Positions 19,350 through 28,319 of a stretch of 64,000 nt of DNA are shown here, one piece after another; the first letter of the stretch is position 1; every line of letters begins with the position of its first letter. The position numbers and the translations under genes are program-made. The notes below the pieces were generated by a model. The model worked only from the letters and a program-made list of their open reading frames with translations. It was not told where the DNA came from and did not search any database. Source of the DNA: Lewinellaceae bacterium (GTDB lineage Bacteria > Bacteroidota > Bacteroidia > Chitinophagales > Saprospiraceae); the NCBI GenBank assembly GCA_020636405.1, contig JACJXW010000005.1, forward strand, positions 62,001 to 126,000, given 5' to 3'.

Positions 19350-19357
19350 TATTTTTG
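19350..19357 (+). promoter_or_regulatory. Candidate promoter -7 box for the TonB receptor
   Basis: TATTTTTG matches TAnnTTTG and lies 25 bases before the ATG at 19383. The -33 element is not obvious. Confidence 0.35.
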
Positions 19358-19382
19358 CCCCCTCAAATTTCAAAAGTGAAAA

Positions 19383-21338
19383 ATGGCACATAAGAATACA
19401 CCCAACTGGCTTCTCCTCCTTCTCCTCTTCTGCCCGGCCTCCCTGGCCTGGGGACAAACCCTGGCGGACCTCGACACGGTTACCGTCAAAACCACCCGAA
19501 TCCCCCTTACCCCGGCAGAAACGGGCCGGAACATCTCCATCATCGACGGGCAAAGCCTCCAGAAAATGGCCTTCACCTCACTGGATGAGCTGCTGCAGTA
19601 CATCCCCGGCATCGAAGTGCAGTCGCGCAACGCCTTTGGGGCGCAGGGCGACATCAGCATGCGGGGCGCCACCTTCACTCAGGTAATGGTGCTGGTAGAT
19701 GGCATGAAACTCCACGACCCGCTGACGGCTCACTTCAACGGCTATATTCCCGTTACCCCGGCCGAGATCGAACGCATCGAAGTGCTGCGCGGCGCCGCAT
19801 CCGCCATGTACGGCGCCGATGCGGTGGGCGGCGTCATCAACATCATCACCAGAGGCTTCGGCGATGAACGGGAAGAGGAAAATGAGATCTCCGGGCAGGT
19901 GAACTACGGGGAGCACCGCCTGGTTAACGCGCAGCAGGGGTTTTCAGTGAGGAAGGGCAGGTTCTACGCCGGCGGCGGCTTCAGCATGAACCAGTCGGAC
20001 GGGGAATTCATCGCTGAACAGGTACTGGACAATACCACCCTGGAAAGCTACAACAACTTTTTCAACCTGAAGACCTTCGGCTTGTCCCTGGGTTACCGCT
20101 TCAATGATACCTGGCGCCTGCAGGCCCGCACCGCCTATGACGACCGCCACTTCAGTGCCCGCTACTTCTACACCACCAGCCCTTTGGACAAGTCAGTGGA
20201 AACCACCCGCAACTGGTGGAACCAGATGCAACTGGCCCGAACCGGCAGGAACAGCAGCACCGATTTTCGCCTGGCCTACCGCAACGGTACGGACCAGTTC
20301 GTCTTCAGCCCGGATTTTCCGTCTACCAACGAGCACACCACGCAGTTCTGGAATTTCAATGTAAACCACCGGCAAGTCCTCAACGATAACCTGTCTCTCC
20401 AGTTCGGCGGGCAGCTGGATCGCCGCTCCATCGAAAGCACCGACCGGGGCAACCACAATGACTTGCACTACGGGGCCTACGCCATGAGCGTATGGCGGCC
20501 GGGCAAAGGGTTCAACCTGACCGGTAGCATGCGGCTGGACTATGACGAGAACTACGGGCTGGAGTTCACTCCCCAACTCAACGTTTCCTACATCCTTTCC
20601 AACCTCACCTTGCGCGCCGCCGCCGGCAGGAGCATCCGCGCGGCGGACTATACCGAGCGCTACGTGTCCTACAACCTGGAAAACCTGACGCCCGGCCGCA
20701 ACCTCGGCAACCCTTTCCTGGAAGCCGAGCGCAGCTGGTCGGAAGAGATCGGGCTGGATTACCGGCTGACGGAACACTGGCAGCTCAGGGCCACCGCCTT
20801 CTTCCGGCAGTCGGGCAACCTGATCGACTACACGCCCACCAACGAGGCCGACATTCCCAACAACCAGAACCTGCAGGAGGGAGCGGATTATTTTTACGCC
20901 ACCAACATCACCGATGTGCAAACCAACGGGCTGGAAGTCGAGTCCTGGGTGAGTACCGCTCTGGGTAAGCAAGCCCGCCTGTTGTGGTCCCTGGGCTATA
21001 CCTACCTGAACACCACCAATGAGGAAGATGTGATCTCGGTCTACATCTCCAGCCACGCCCGCCACCTCCTCACCACCAACCTCGTACTGGAGGCCGGCAA
21101 GCTGGAAGTGGCCATCAACGGGCTGTACAAGGAGCGCCCGGCGCGGCAGGCAGCGGCCATCAACGCTCGCCTGGCGCCCAGCTATCAGCTGTGGAACCTG
21201 CGCGCCGGCTACAACCTGACGCCGCAGTTTGGATTAAATGTGCAGGTGCACAACCTGTTCGACGAAGACTATCAGGATATTCTTGGAGCCCAGATGCCGG
21301 GGCGGTGGGTGATGGGAGGAGTGCGGTTTAGGTTGTAA
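19383..21338 (+). CDS. TonB-dependent outer-membrane receptor, BtuB/siderophore type
   Basis: A 651-residue protein with a signal peptide (LLLLLLFCPASLAWGQ). A TonB-box-like DTVTV is followed by the plug domain (residues about 30-150; VLVDGMKLHDPL and EIERIEVLRGAASAMYGADA) and a 22-strand barrel ending in the usual aromatic C-terminus (MGGVRFRL). It lacks the N-terminal carboxypeptidase-like domain of SusC proteins, and its length suits uptake of a metal complex, cobalamin or siderophore rather than a glycan. No transporter, SusD or heme gene adjoins it, so the ligand cannot be named. A hairpin follows the stop. Confidence 0.9.
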   Translation: MAHKNTPNWLLLLLLFCPASLAWGQTLADLDTVTVKTTRIPLTPAETGRNISIIDGQSLQKMAFTSLDELLQYIPGIEVQSRNAFGAQGDISMRGATFTQVMVLVDGMKLHDPLTAHFNGYIPVTPAEIERIEVLRGAASAMYGADAVGGVINIITRGFGDEREEENEISGQVNYGEHRLVNAQQGFSVRKGRFYAGGGFSMNQSDGEFIAEQVLDNTTLESYNNFFNLKTFGLSLGYRFNDTWRLQARTAYDDRHFSARYFYTTSPLDKSVETTRNWWNQMQLARTGRNSSTDFRLAYRNGTDQFVFSPDFPSTNEHTTQFWNFNVNHRQVLNDNLSLQFGGQLDRRSIESTDRGNHNDLHYGAYAMSVWRPGKGFNLTGSMRLDYDENYGLEFTPQLNVSYILSNLTLRAAAGRSIRAADYTERYVSYNLENLTPGRNLGNPFLEAERSWSEEIGLDYRLTEHWQLRATAFFRQSGNLIDYTPTNEADIPNNQNLQEGADYFYATNITDVQTNGLEVESWVSTALGKQARLLWSLGYTYLNTTNEEDVISVYISSHARHLLTTNLVLEAGKLEVAINGLYKERPARQAAAINARLAPSYQLWNLRAGYNLTPQFGLNVQVHNLFDEDYQDILGAQMPGRWVMGGVRFRL

Positions 21339-21349
21339 GTAAGTGCTTG

Positions 21350-21378
21350 TTCATCAAAAACTCACTGTTTTTGATGAA
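21350..21378 (+). terminator. Hairpin terminator after the TonB receptor gene
   Basis: Perfect 11-base arms TTCATCAAAAA and TTTTTGATGAA around a 7-base loop, 12 bases past the stop at 21338. The stem is AT-rich and can act in either direction between two convergent genes. Confidence 0.55.
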
Positions 21379-21454
21379 TACTCCGTTGTTTTAATGGAAA
21401 AACCCCTCAGGACATGTTTGAAAGCGAAAAGAGTCAATGTATTGATTGCACGGG

Positions 21455-21856
21455 TTAATTGTTACTCGGCATGGCCCCCAACTGTTCCATCATTTCCATA
21501 CGGTCGGTGGCCAGCCAGCTTTTGACGATCTTCCCGCCGGCGACCTGATATACGGCGATAAACGGCACTTCAATCGCCTTTCCACTCGGGGGCATCCCCA
21601 TCAGGTTTCCTTTGTGTACTCCCCGGGCACGGGCCCTTACCACGACCTTATCTCCTTCACAGATAAAATCGTCGGCGATCATTTCGTACCTGGGGAAAGC
21701 TGCTTCAAAAAAGGCGATGTGTTCCTTCAAGTGTGGGTCAGCCACGTATTTTTCGACGAGGGCGGGCGTCTTCACATTTCCGCTGAGCGCATTCCAGTAT
21801 TCCTGGACCAGGCTCTTGTTGTCTACTGCGATCATTGCAATGGTTTTTTGGTTCAA
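21455..21856 (-). CDS. SnoaL-like (NTF2-fold) protein, ester-cyclase type
   Basis: A 133-residue protein with the pattern of the SnoaL/ester-cyclase branch of the NTF2 superfamily: a helical start (SLVQEYWNALSG), the strand VVVRARARGVHKG and the strand AVYQVAGGKIVKSW. The fold is a small alpha+beta barrel that binds small hydrophobic ligands; many members are uncharacterised. It has no export signal. An ATG seven codons later (21835) could be the real start. No pathway can be inferred from neighbours. Confidence 0.75.
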   Translation of the reverse strand: MNQKTIAMIAVDNKSLVQEYWNALSGNVKTPALVEKYVADPHLKEHIAFFEAAFPRYEMIADDFICEGDKVVVRARARGVHKGNLMGMPPSGKAIEVPFIAVYQVAGGKIVKSWLATDRMEMMEQLGAMPSNN

Positions 21857-21899
21857 ATTTTAAAATAGCCTGTTTCAGAAGAACCCGCAATGACTAAAA

Positions 21900-22826
21900 T
21901 CAATTTGTCCGGGCTCTGATGCTGATTTTAATGGCGCCTTCCGTTTCCGCATATGCCATCGCCATATACGGCGTATTGTGCGCCCAGGCGTACTCCCCTT
22001 TCGCGTTGATGCCGATCACGCCGCCCAGGCCGTTCACCTTTCGGGCGAGCGTGTCGATTCCCTGTCGCGCCGCTGCCATGGCATCCGCCGCCGCAAACGC
22101 GTCACAAACCGTTTTACTGAGCAGCACCTTCATGATCGACTCCCCCCATCCGGTAGCCGACACCGCGCCCCGTTCGTTGTCGGCATAGGCGCCGGCGCCC
22201 ACGATCGGGCAGTCGCCTACCCGGCCGGGCAGCTTGCGGGCGGTGCCGCCGGTGGAGGTGGCTACGGCCAGGTTGCCGGCCTTGTCCATCGCTACGGCGC
22301 CGACGGTGTCGCCCGGCCCTTCTTTGAAAGGGTGGTGGGTGCGAAAGGCCGGGTCGTTTTGGATCTGCCGGAAGAATTCCAGCTCCCGTTCTGTCAGCAG
22401 TTCTTCGGGCGGCAGTTCGTTGAAGCCGGACCGGCGGGCGAAATCGAGCGCGCCGGCGCCCACCAGCAGGTTGTGTTCGGTTTGTTCCATTACCTGGCGG
22501 GCTACGCCGACGGGGTGGAGGATGTTTTGCAGGGCCGCCACCGCTCCGAAGTTGAGGGTACGCCCGTCCATGATGATGGCGTCGAGCTCGACTTCGCCGA
22601 CGGCGTTGAGGAAGGCGCCGCGGCCGGCGTCGAAGGTAGGGTCGGCTTCCAGTACCTGTACGGCCATTTCAACGGCGTCGAGGGCGCTCGCGCCATCCAG
22701 CAGGTGCGGATAGGTTTGCTCAACGGCCGCCTTTACTCCGGCCAGGTGGGCGGCGTGGTAGTCGGCCGGGATATTCCAGGCGCCGCCGTGGACGATGAGC
22801 CTGGGAGAATTTGATTGTTTCTGCAT
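21900..22826 (-). CDS. Isoaspartyl peptidase / L-asparaginase (Ntn hydrolase)
   Basis: A 308-residue plant-type asparaginase. The precursor self-cleaves before the nucleophile Thr174 in GPGDTVGAVA, giving alpha and beta chains; the substrate loop with STGGTARKLPGRVGD follows. The N-terminal LIVHGGAWNIP motif is also typical. It cleaves isoaspartyl dipeptides from damaged proteins and has asparaginase activity. It has no signal peptide, suggesting a cytoplasmic role. The gap to the preceding SnoaL-like gene is 43 bases, so both may be in one transcript. Confidence 0.9.
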   Translation of the reverse strand: MQKQSNSPRLIVHGGAWNIPADYHAAHLAGVKAAVEQTYPHLLDGASALDAVEMAVQVLEADPTFDAGRGAFLNAVGEVELDAIIMDGRTLNFGAVAALQNILHPVGVARQVMEQTEHNLLVGAGALDFARRSGFNELPPEELLTERELEFFRQIQNDPAFRTHHPFKEGPGDTVGAVAMDKAGNLAVATSTGGTARKLPGRVGDCPIVGAGAYADNERGAVSATGWGESIMKVLLSKTVCDAFAAADAMAAARQGIDTLARKVNGLGGVIGINAKGEYAWAHNTPYMAMAYAETEGAIKISIRARTN

Positions 22827-22934
22827 GTATAAGGATCAGTGATAAGGATCAGCCTCAAAAATGAGGAATATCATAGCATTTCAGTAGAGAAATCAATAAG
22901 CTTTGCACAGTTTTTTATTCTCAACACAAAAGCA

Positions 22935-24032
22935 ATGCTGCGCTATCTCTTCGTATTCCTTGTCTTTATCCACGGACTGATCCACCTTCTCGGTTTTGTG
23001 AAAGCCTTTCAGCTCAGTGAGGTGAACCAACTCACTCAGGAGATCTCCAGGCCGGTTGGGCTGTTGTGGCTGGCAACCGCCCTCTTGTTCATTGCTACTG
23101 GAGGGCTGTACCTTTCGGGCAATGACAAGCTTTGGCCTATCCTGGGCTTTGTCTCCATCATTTTATCTCAGGCGCTCATCTTCATGGCCTGGCAGGACGC
23201 CAAATTCGGGACCATCGCCAACGTCATCATCCTGCTGGTGGCTATCCCGGCCTATGCCGGATGGAGCTTTGAGGATAGCTACCGGGAGGACGTGAAAGCA
23301 ACCCTGGAACGCACCAATGCTATGGAAAGCGAACTGATTACCGAAGCGGGCCTGCAGCCTCTGCCGGCGCCGGTGCAGAAGTACCTGCGGTATGTTGGAG
23401 TAGTAGGCAAACCCAAAGTAAAGAACGTCCGCATCACCTTCACCGGGCAGATGCGCGGCAAGGGGCAGGACTGGTTCGACTTCACCGCCGAGCAGCACAA
23501 CTTCTACGACGAACCTTCCCGTCTGTTCTTCATGAAGGCCAGTGTCAAGGGGCTGCCCGCCAGTGGCTACCACGCCTATAAAGGAGACGAGGCAGGCATG
23601 AAGGTAAAAGTGTTCTCCCTCTTTCCGGTGGTGGACATCGCAGGGGCAGAGTTGTTCAAAGGAGAAACAGTCACCGTTTTCAACGATATGTGCCTCATGG
23701 CGCCGGCCACCCTCGTCAGCAACCGCATCGAGTGGGAGCCCATCGACGATACTTCCGCCCGGGCCACCTTTACCAATCAGGGCGTCAGCATCTCCGCCGT
23801 CCTTTACTTCAATGAAGAGGGGCAACTCGTCGACTTCGCTTCCGACGACCGCTACTCCGTAGACGATAGGAAACAGTATCGGTTCACCACCCCGGTACGG
23901 GATTACAAGGATTTCAATGGGTACAACATCATGTCTTACGGCGAGGCCGTCTGGCATTATCCGGACGGGGAGTTTGTCTACGGGAAATTCAACCTGAAAA
24001 GTGTAGAATACAACGTCACCGAACTGAAATAA
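22935..24032 (+). CDS. DUF6544-family membrane protein
   Basis: I choose the ATG at 22935 (365 residues, MLRYLFVFLVFIHGLIHLLG); the frame is open back to a GTG at 22839 but that extension has no membrane character. Four hydrophobic segments fill about residues 1-120, followed by a soluble region (residues 150-365) with motifs such as PVQKYLRYVGVVGKP and YDEPSRLFFMKASVKG typical of DUF6544. The role of the family is unknown. A short ORF follows 8 bases after the stop. Confidence 0.8.
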   Translation: MLRYLFVFLVFIHGLIHLLGFVKAFQLSEVNQLTQEISRPVGLLWLATALLFIATGGLYLSGNDKLWPILGFVSIILSQALIFMAWQDAKFGTIANVIILLVAIPAYAGWSFEDSYREDVKATLERTNAMESELITEAGLQPLPAPVQKYLRYVGVVGKPKVKNVRITFTGQMRGKGQDWFDFTAEQHNFYDEPSRLFFMKASVKGLPASGYHAYKGDEAGMKVKVFSLFPVVDIAGAELFKGETVTVFNDMCLMAPATLVSNRIEWEPIDDTSARATFTNQGVSISAVLYFNEEGQLVDFASDDRYSVDDRKQYRFTTPVRDYKDFNGYNIMSYGEAVWHYPDGEFVYGKFNLKSVEYNVTELK

Positions 24033-24039
24033 AGTAGAG

Positions 24040-24198
24040 ATGGGAACCAGCTACCGGTTCACCCTCATTGCCACCAGCGTGGCGGGTTTCCTCGCCCTTG
24101 GGCCGCCCCTGCTGCTGTACGCTTACGGCCGATGGGGCAGCAAAGAGGGGCTTACAGGCAAGGCGCTCGGCCACGGGCTAGCCGATACCGGCGCCTGA
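24040..24198 (+). CDS. Small hydrophobic ORF, possible gene remnant
   Basis: A 52-codon frame starting MGTSYRFTLIATSVAGFLAL, with one likely membrane segment and then a polar tail. It begins 7 bases after the DUF6544 gene and could be its partner or the N-terminus of a decayed gene. No homologue is recognised. Confidence 0.3.
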   Translation: MGTSYRFTLIATSVAGFLALGPPLLLYAYGRWGSKEGLTGKALGHGLADTGA

Positions 24199-24700
24199 AA
24201 ACTGCCGCGGCTCGAATAAAACGCCCTGTCGGGAAAATAACTGCCCCAACATTCCTGCTTTTCTCATTTTTTTATCGGGAAATAACACAACTGTTTTCGA
24301 TAAACAGCCCTAAATGCATTTATAAAAATATAATTTATTAAATCGCAAGATGTTGAATATCATAGTGTTTAAATGAAGTGAATTTTCAAAAGCGCACTAT
24401 TCTGCCAAATTTATTCTCGCGAAAATTTGCAAAAATCGTAGTTGATCAAGCCTTCAACTCACTGTACTTTTGAATCATAGATCAGAAGGAATTCTGGCAA
24501 GCCTCCAACTTCAAAAGGAAAAGGATCTCCCGGGTCCCACGCCCGGGAATAATCCCATGAACAAAAAAAGCTAGGCAAAAGAATCCCGAAAGATCTTGGA
24601 TAGCAAAATAGTATTTTCGAAGGGCGTAAAACCGGTTGGGTATTACCTCGCTGTCGGCCAACAGCAAGGCGGTGCCTCCCTGGCTTTACGCCCTTTCTTT
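24199..24700. other. 502-base interval without a protein gene, AT-rich then structured
   Basis: The left half is AT-rich and holds nothing recognisable. The right half has a strong plus-strand promoter match (24442-24472), a 7-base GC hairpin (TCCCGGG / CCCGGGA, 24528-24548) and a long-range stem (24620-24630 with 24685-24695) followed by a T run. See the ncRNA candidate. Confidence 0.6.
24442..24472 (+). promoter_or_regulatory. Promoter-like site with no gene downstream
   Basis: TTG at 24442-24444, 20 bases, then TACTTTTG at 24465-24472: a near-perfect Bacteroidota promoter. It points right, but the next gene on the right is on the other strand. Confidence 0.45.
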
Positions 24701-24702
24701 TT
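24479..24702 (+). ncRNA. Candidate structured noncoding RNA
   Basis: A transcript from the promoter at 24442-24472 would start near 24479. It would contain a perfect 7-base GC hairpin at 24528-24548 and an 11-base stem (AAGGGCGTAAA with TTTACGCCCTT, 24620-24630 and 24685-24695) closed around a 54-base interior that has its own small hairpin (GCTGT/ACAGC). TCTTTTT follows, as in an intrinsic terminator. It ends exactly at the 3' end of the opposing permease gene. No known RNA family is recognised, so this is a proposal from structure and promoter only. Confidence 0.25.
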
Positions 24703-27151
24703 ACTCGCTGCGCAAAGCCTCTACCGGATTGGCCAGGGCCGCCTTCACGCTCTGGAAAATCACCGTCAGGAAAGCTACCATCGCAGCGATGGCCCCCGCC
24801 AGGGCAAAGACCCACCATTGGATTTCGATCCGGTAGGCAAAATTCTCCAGCCATTTTTCCATGAAGTACCAGGCCAGCGGGGAGGCCAAAATGAGGGCGA
24901 GGAGCACGAGCTTCAAAAAGTCCTGAGACAGCAGTGCGACGATACCGGTTACGCTGGCTCCCAGTACCTTTCGGATCCCGATCTCCTTGGCGCGCTGCTC
25001 GCCGGCAAAAGCGGACAGGCCAAATAGGCCCAGACAGGAGATCAGAATGGCAATGAGCGTGAAAGCGCCGATAATGCGGGCGAGGGACTGTTCGGCCTGG
25101 TACATCCGCTCGATGTCGGAATCGAGGAAGGAGGCGTCGAACGGCAGGCCAGGCACCGCCTCGGCCCACAGCGCTTTGGCCTTTTCCATAAAATCGGGGT
25201 AATGGTTGGTGTTCACGTCGGCCACCAGGTTGCGGAGGTTGCGGGGCGGCTCGGCCACGATCATGAACGGGCCTAATTCGTTGCTTTGCTTTTCGAAAAC
25301 AATGTCTTCCATTACACCAACAACGGTAGCTTCTATGTGAATATCCTCAAAATCCGAGTAGAGCACTGTGCCAGGAGCGTCTTCGGCGGAGATGCCCAGG
25401 CTTTTAATGGCCGACTCATTCAGCACGGCCCGAATAATACCTCGGCTACTTGCCGTATCCGCCAGGGTTGGCGCCCGGCCTGCCAGCAAGTCGGCTTTCA
25501 GCGTCTTAAAGAAATGGCCATCAGTGTAAATCAGCCGGATATCGGTAGCATTCTGCATATCGCTGCCTTGTTTGTACAGCGGAATATCCATGAGCACCGG
25601 CTGCCCGGGTGTCTCGCTCATAGCCGAGGTGGCGTTAACCTCCGGCAGCCGCATCAGTTCACTGCGAAACGCTTCCAGGTTGGAGGAGCCCTCACCAGAG
25701 TGGAAGTGGAATACGATTTTCTGTTTTTTTTCAAAACCAAGGTCTTTTTCCAGCATGTAGCCCAACTGAAGGTGAATGACCAGAGCCCCTATGACCAGGG
25801 CCGTAGACAGGGCCAGCTGTCCCACGATAAGCCCTTTGCGCAACCATACCGTTCCTCCCTTTGTGCCGGCTGTTGCTGCCGGCTGTAGGGTGCCGATCGG
25901 CCGGAACGACGATAAATAAAAGGCGGGGTAACTGCCGGCCACCAACCCGGTAAAGAGCGCAAGAACGAGGGCCAAGCCCAGGTAAGTCCAGCCCCAGGTG
26001 ATTTGTAGGCTGACGCTTGCCCCCGTCAGGCGGTTGAGGAAGGGAAGGGAATAGGCCGCCAGGGGCAGGGCCAGCGCCATGGCCAGCAGCGTCATCAGGA
26101 AGCTTTCAGTTAGGAACTGCCCCATGAGCACATTTCGCGGCGCTCCGACAACTTTTCGAACAACAACTTCCTTAGACCTCCGGGTAGACTGCGCGGTAGA
26201 CAGGTTCATAAAATTGATGCAGGCAACCAGTTGTATAAAACCGGCAATCAGAACTAAAATGCCAAGGAAAGTGGCGCTTGTATTGGTGGACATGTCGGCG
26301 TTAAGGCCGGACGTGAGGTGGATATCTTTTACAGGTTGCAGGTGAAGTTCCTTGTCCATGCCCAGGTCGCGCAACTGGGTACCGCCGTACTTTTGCAGGA
26401 AATCGGGCAGTTTGGCCTCCAGCGCTTTCGGGTCGGCGCCGGGCCGCAGGCGCAGATAGCCGTATATGAAGTTGTTGCCGGCCCAGGAGTTGTTCGAACG
26501 GATATACTGGCCAATACCGGCGGAGTTCATCGCCATGAAAAATTCGGGTGCTAGATGGCTTTTGCCCAGGCTACCGTTAAAAACTCCAGTGATCTTGTAT
26601 GGATGTTCGTCTTCTCCTCCTGCAATTTGGATGGTTCTTCCTGTTGCGCCTTCCTTTCCAAAGAGTTTTTTTGCCAGGTTTTCTGAGATCACCACCGAAA
26701 AAGGCTCGTCCAGCGCATGTTGCGGATCGCCATCGACAAATTGGTAGTCAAACAGGCGGAAGAAGGTGCTGTCTACATAATAGCCGGCTTTTTCGTAGAA
26801 AACTTCATTCCCCACCTTCAGGAGATGCTGGTCAATACTCGGAGGGCTGCATACCCGGGCGGCAGCTTCTACCTCCGGAAAATTCACCTGCATGGCCGGT
26901 GCTATGGGAGGCGAACAGGTGGCCATGTGATGTGTCTCCTGTTCGCCTCCGGAAAATTCGAGCGTGCTGATGACCCGGTAAAGATTTTCCGCTGAATGGT
27001 GATGGCGGTCGTACCCTCGGTGCTCCTGGACGAACAACAGGATGTACAAGCAGCACATGGTACCCAAGGCCAGGCCGAATAGGTTAATGAGGCTGAATGT
27101 CTTGTTCCGCCAAAAATTGCGGATGGCGATCTTGAGGAAGCTGGTCAGCAT
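24701..27151 (-). CDS. MacB-like ABC transporter permease (FtsX fold), ATPase not linked
   Basis: An 816-residue inner-membrane protein. It begins MLTSFLKIAIRNFWRNKTFS with transmembrane segment 1 (residues about 20-42), a large MacB_PCD periplasmic domain (45-240), a three-segment FtsX unit (280-420), then a second periplasmic domain and second FtsX unit (about 660-816), where ERAKEIGIRKVLGASV marks the family. These two-unit permeases of Bacteroidota usually pair with a separate MacB-type ATPase, which is absent here. Roles include export of peptides, toxins or lipids; the cargo is unknown. Confidence 0.88.
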   Translation of the reverse strand: MLTSFLKIAIRNFWRNKTFSLINLFGLALGTMCCLYILLFVQEHRGYDRHHHSAENLYRVISTLEFSGGEQETHHMATCSPPIAPAMQVNFPEVEAAARVCSPPSIDQHLLKVGNEVFYEKAGYYVDSTFFRLFDYQFVDGDPQHALDEPFSVVISENLAKKLFGKEGATGRTIQIAGGEDEHPYKITGVFNGSLGKSHLAPEFFMAMNSAGIGQYIRSNNSWAGNNFIYGYLRLRPGADPKALEAKLPDFLQKYGGTQLRDLGMDKELHLQPVKDIHLTSGLNADMSTNTSATFLGILVLIAGFIQLVACINFMNLSTAQSTRRSKEVVVRKVVGAPRNVLMGQFLTESFLMTLLAMALALPLAAYSLPFLNRLTGASVSLQITWGWTYLGLALVLALFTGLVAGSYPAFYLSSFRPIGTLQPAATAGTKGGTVWLRKGLIVGQLALSTALVIGALVIHLQLGYMLEKDLGFEKKQKIVFHFHSGEGSSNLEAFRSELMRLPEVNATSAMSETPGQPVLMDIPLYKQGSDMQNATDIRLIYTDGHFFKTLKADLLAGRAPTLADTASSRGIIRAVLNESAIKSLGISAEDAPGTVLYSDFEDIHIEATVVGVMEDIVFEKQSNELGPFMIVAEPPRNLRNLVADVNTNHYPDFMEKAKALWAEAVPGLPFDASFLDSDIERMYQAEQSLARIIGAFTLIAILISCLGLFGLSAFAGEQRAKEIGIRKVLGASVTGIVALLSQDFLKLVLLALILASPLAWYFMEKWLENFAYRIEIQWWVFALAGAIAAMVAFLTVIFQSVKAALANPVEALRSE

Positions 27152-27534
27152 GGCAGTATCAGTTGGTCTCTAAAAGCCGGCAATCATAATATCCGGTTTC
27201 GGAAGACCATCAAATTTTATGCCGTGCCTGTAACTGATTTAAAAACAGGTGTTTGCGCTCGATCTGGTTCAGCCCCTCAAGAGAGAGAATGTTCAAAACC
27301 GAACAGTGAGTGTATGAGAGCGGACAGTGGGCGAGGGCCAGGCTGTGTGCCAGTGTACTAGTGGGCAGTTTAGGTTTGGGTATAAAAGTGTATGTACAGG
27401 GGGGTACCTGGGTTGAAATAGAGAAATACATAGAAATAGGTGGGAAACGCCTTAAAGCCTACTGCCGAGCTTGGGCGCTCAATGTATTTCCCTGTTTCGA
27501 GGTATTTCTGTCCAGTCCAGGCCCCTTTCAAGGA
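27152..27534. other. 383-base intergenic region with a dispersed repeat
   Basis: No credible gene. The left part has GTG/CAG-rich low-complexity sequence; the right part (27416-27509) is a copy of a short repeat also found at 55061-55134. Confidence 0.6.
27416..27509 (+). repeat. Short dispersed repeat, copy 1
   Basis: Begins AAATAGAGAAATACATAGAA and ends with AATGTATTTC and TATTTCT about 70 bases on. The reverse complement of 55061-55134 shares the 21-base start with one mismatch and the AATGTATTTC block. The GAAATAC/GTATTTC ends are mutually inverted, as in miniature palindromic elements. Confidence 0.5.
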
Positions 27535-28023
27535 TCAAGCCTCCGCTGCCTCTTTCTTCCGCACAAAAAGCGCCACAATTGCCGATGTTACGACACCCAT
27601 CACCAGGCCGCCGACAGCCGATTGCACCATATAGCTTTGCAGGTTGAAATAGCTTTCTGCCTGTTCCTGGGTAGCCTTTCCATGCTCTACGGCGTAGGCA
27701 ATGACATTATCGAAAAATTCGGGCGAAATGACGGTATGGGTCAACCACTGAGCCGGAGGGGAGAGGATGGCCACCACTACCGTGATCAGTAAACCGGAAA
27801 TAAAGCCTTCTTTCCAACTCATGGCGCCGCCCAGCTTTTTTCGCTTCTCCAGGAGCGCAAAGACAAAAACGGCGATCGCGACAATAGCGAATAAATTGGT
27901 CATGACGGGGTGCTGTTCGATCTTTTCCCCGTGCCAGCCCATGGCTTTTTCGAAAACCATCCAAAGCAGGGCGGCAGCAGTAAAGATCAGGCCCCATTTG
28001 ATCTCATGCGAATATTTACTCAT
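27535..28023 (-). CDS. DUF4199 membrane protein
   Basis: A 162-residue protein with four hydrophobic segments (about residues 8-25, 41-60, 75-95 and 135-155) in the DUF4199 pattern: IKWGLIFTAAALLW, then WKEGFISGLLITV in the centre and a QSAVGGLVMGVV segment last, ending in a basic tail. The family is common in Bacteroidota and has no established function. It lies alone, with a repeat on each side. Confidence 0.82.
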   Translation of the reverse strand: MSKYSHEIKWGLIFTAAALLWMVFEKAMGWHGEKIEQHPVMTNLFAIVAIAVFVFALLEKRKKLGGAMSWKEGFISGLLITVVVAILSPPAQWLTHTVISPEFFDNVIAYAVEHGKATQEQAESYFNLQSYMVQSAVGGLVMGVVTSAIVALFVRKKEAAEA

Positions 28024-28207
28024 AGGAAATAGGGTTTTAACGCAATTTAGTGAAATTTTTTAATTGTGTAAAGTTTTTAGTGATAAAAAAAGAAAGAACG
28101 TGAAGAATGGAACGCAGGTTAGCGCCGATGATGGGGATGACACGGATCTCGGCACGGGTAGGGCCAACGGAGGCTTTCCACGAACAAACAGCACCGGCGG
28201 GCAGAGA

Positions 28208-28316
28208 CGAATCCCGAATCCACGAATCCCGAATCCACGAATCCCGAATCCCGAATCCACGAATCCCGAATCCCGAATCCACGAATCCCGAATCCCGAAT
28301 CCCGAATCCACGAATC
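28208..28316. repeat. Tandem GAATCC microsatellite, 15 units
   Basis: Fifteen consecutive units of 7 or 8 bases: eleven CGAATCC and four CGAATCCA, ending three bases before the stop codon (28320-28322, minus strand) of the RluA-family gene. Long mixed-frame open reading frames across it are artefacts of the repeat. Confidence 0.9.
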
Positions 28317-28319
28317 CCC

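Noticed and set aside
22839..22934. Upstream GTG start for the DUF6544 gene
   Set aside because: The extension lacks membrane character, and the ATG at 22935 gives a clean N-terminal transmembrane segment.
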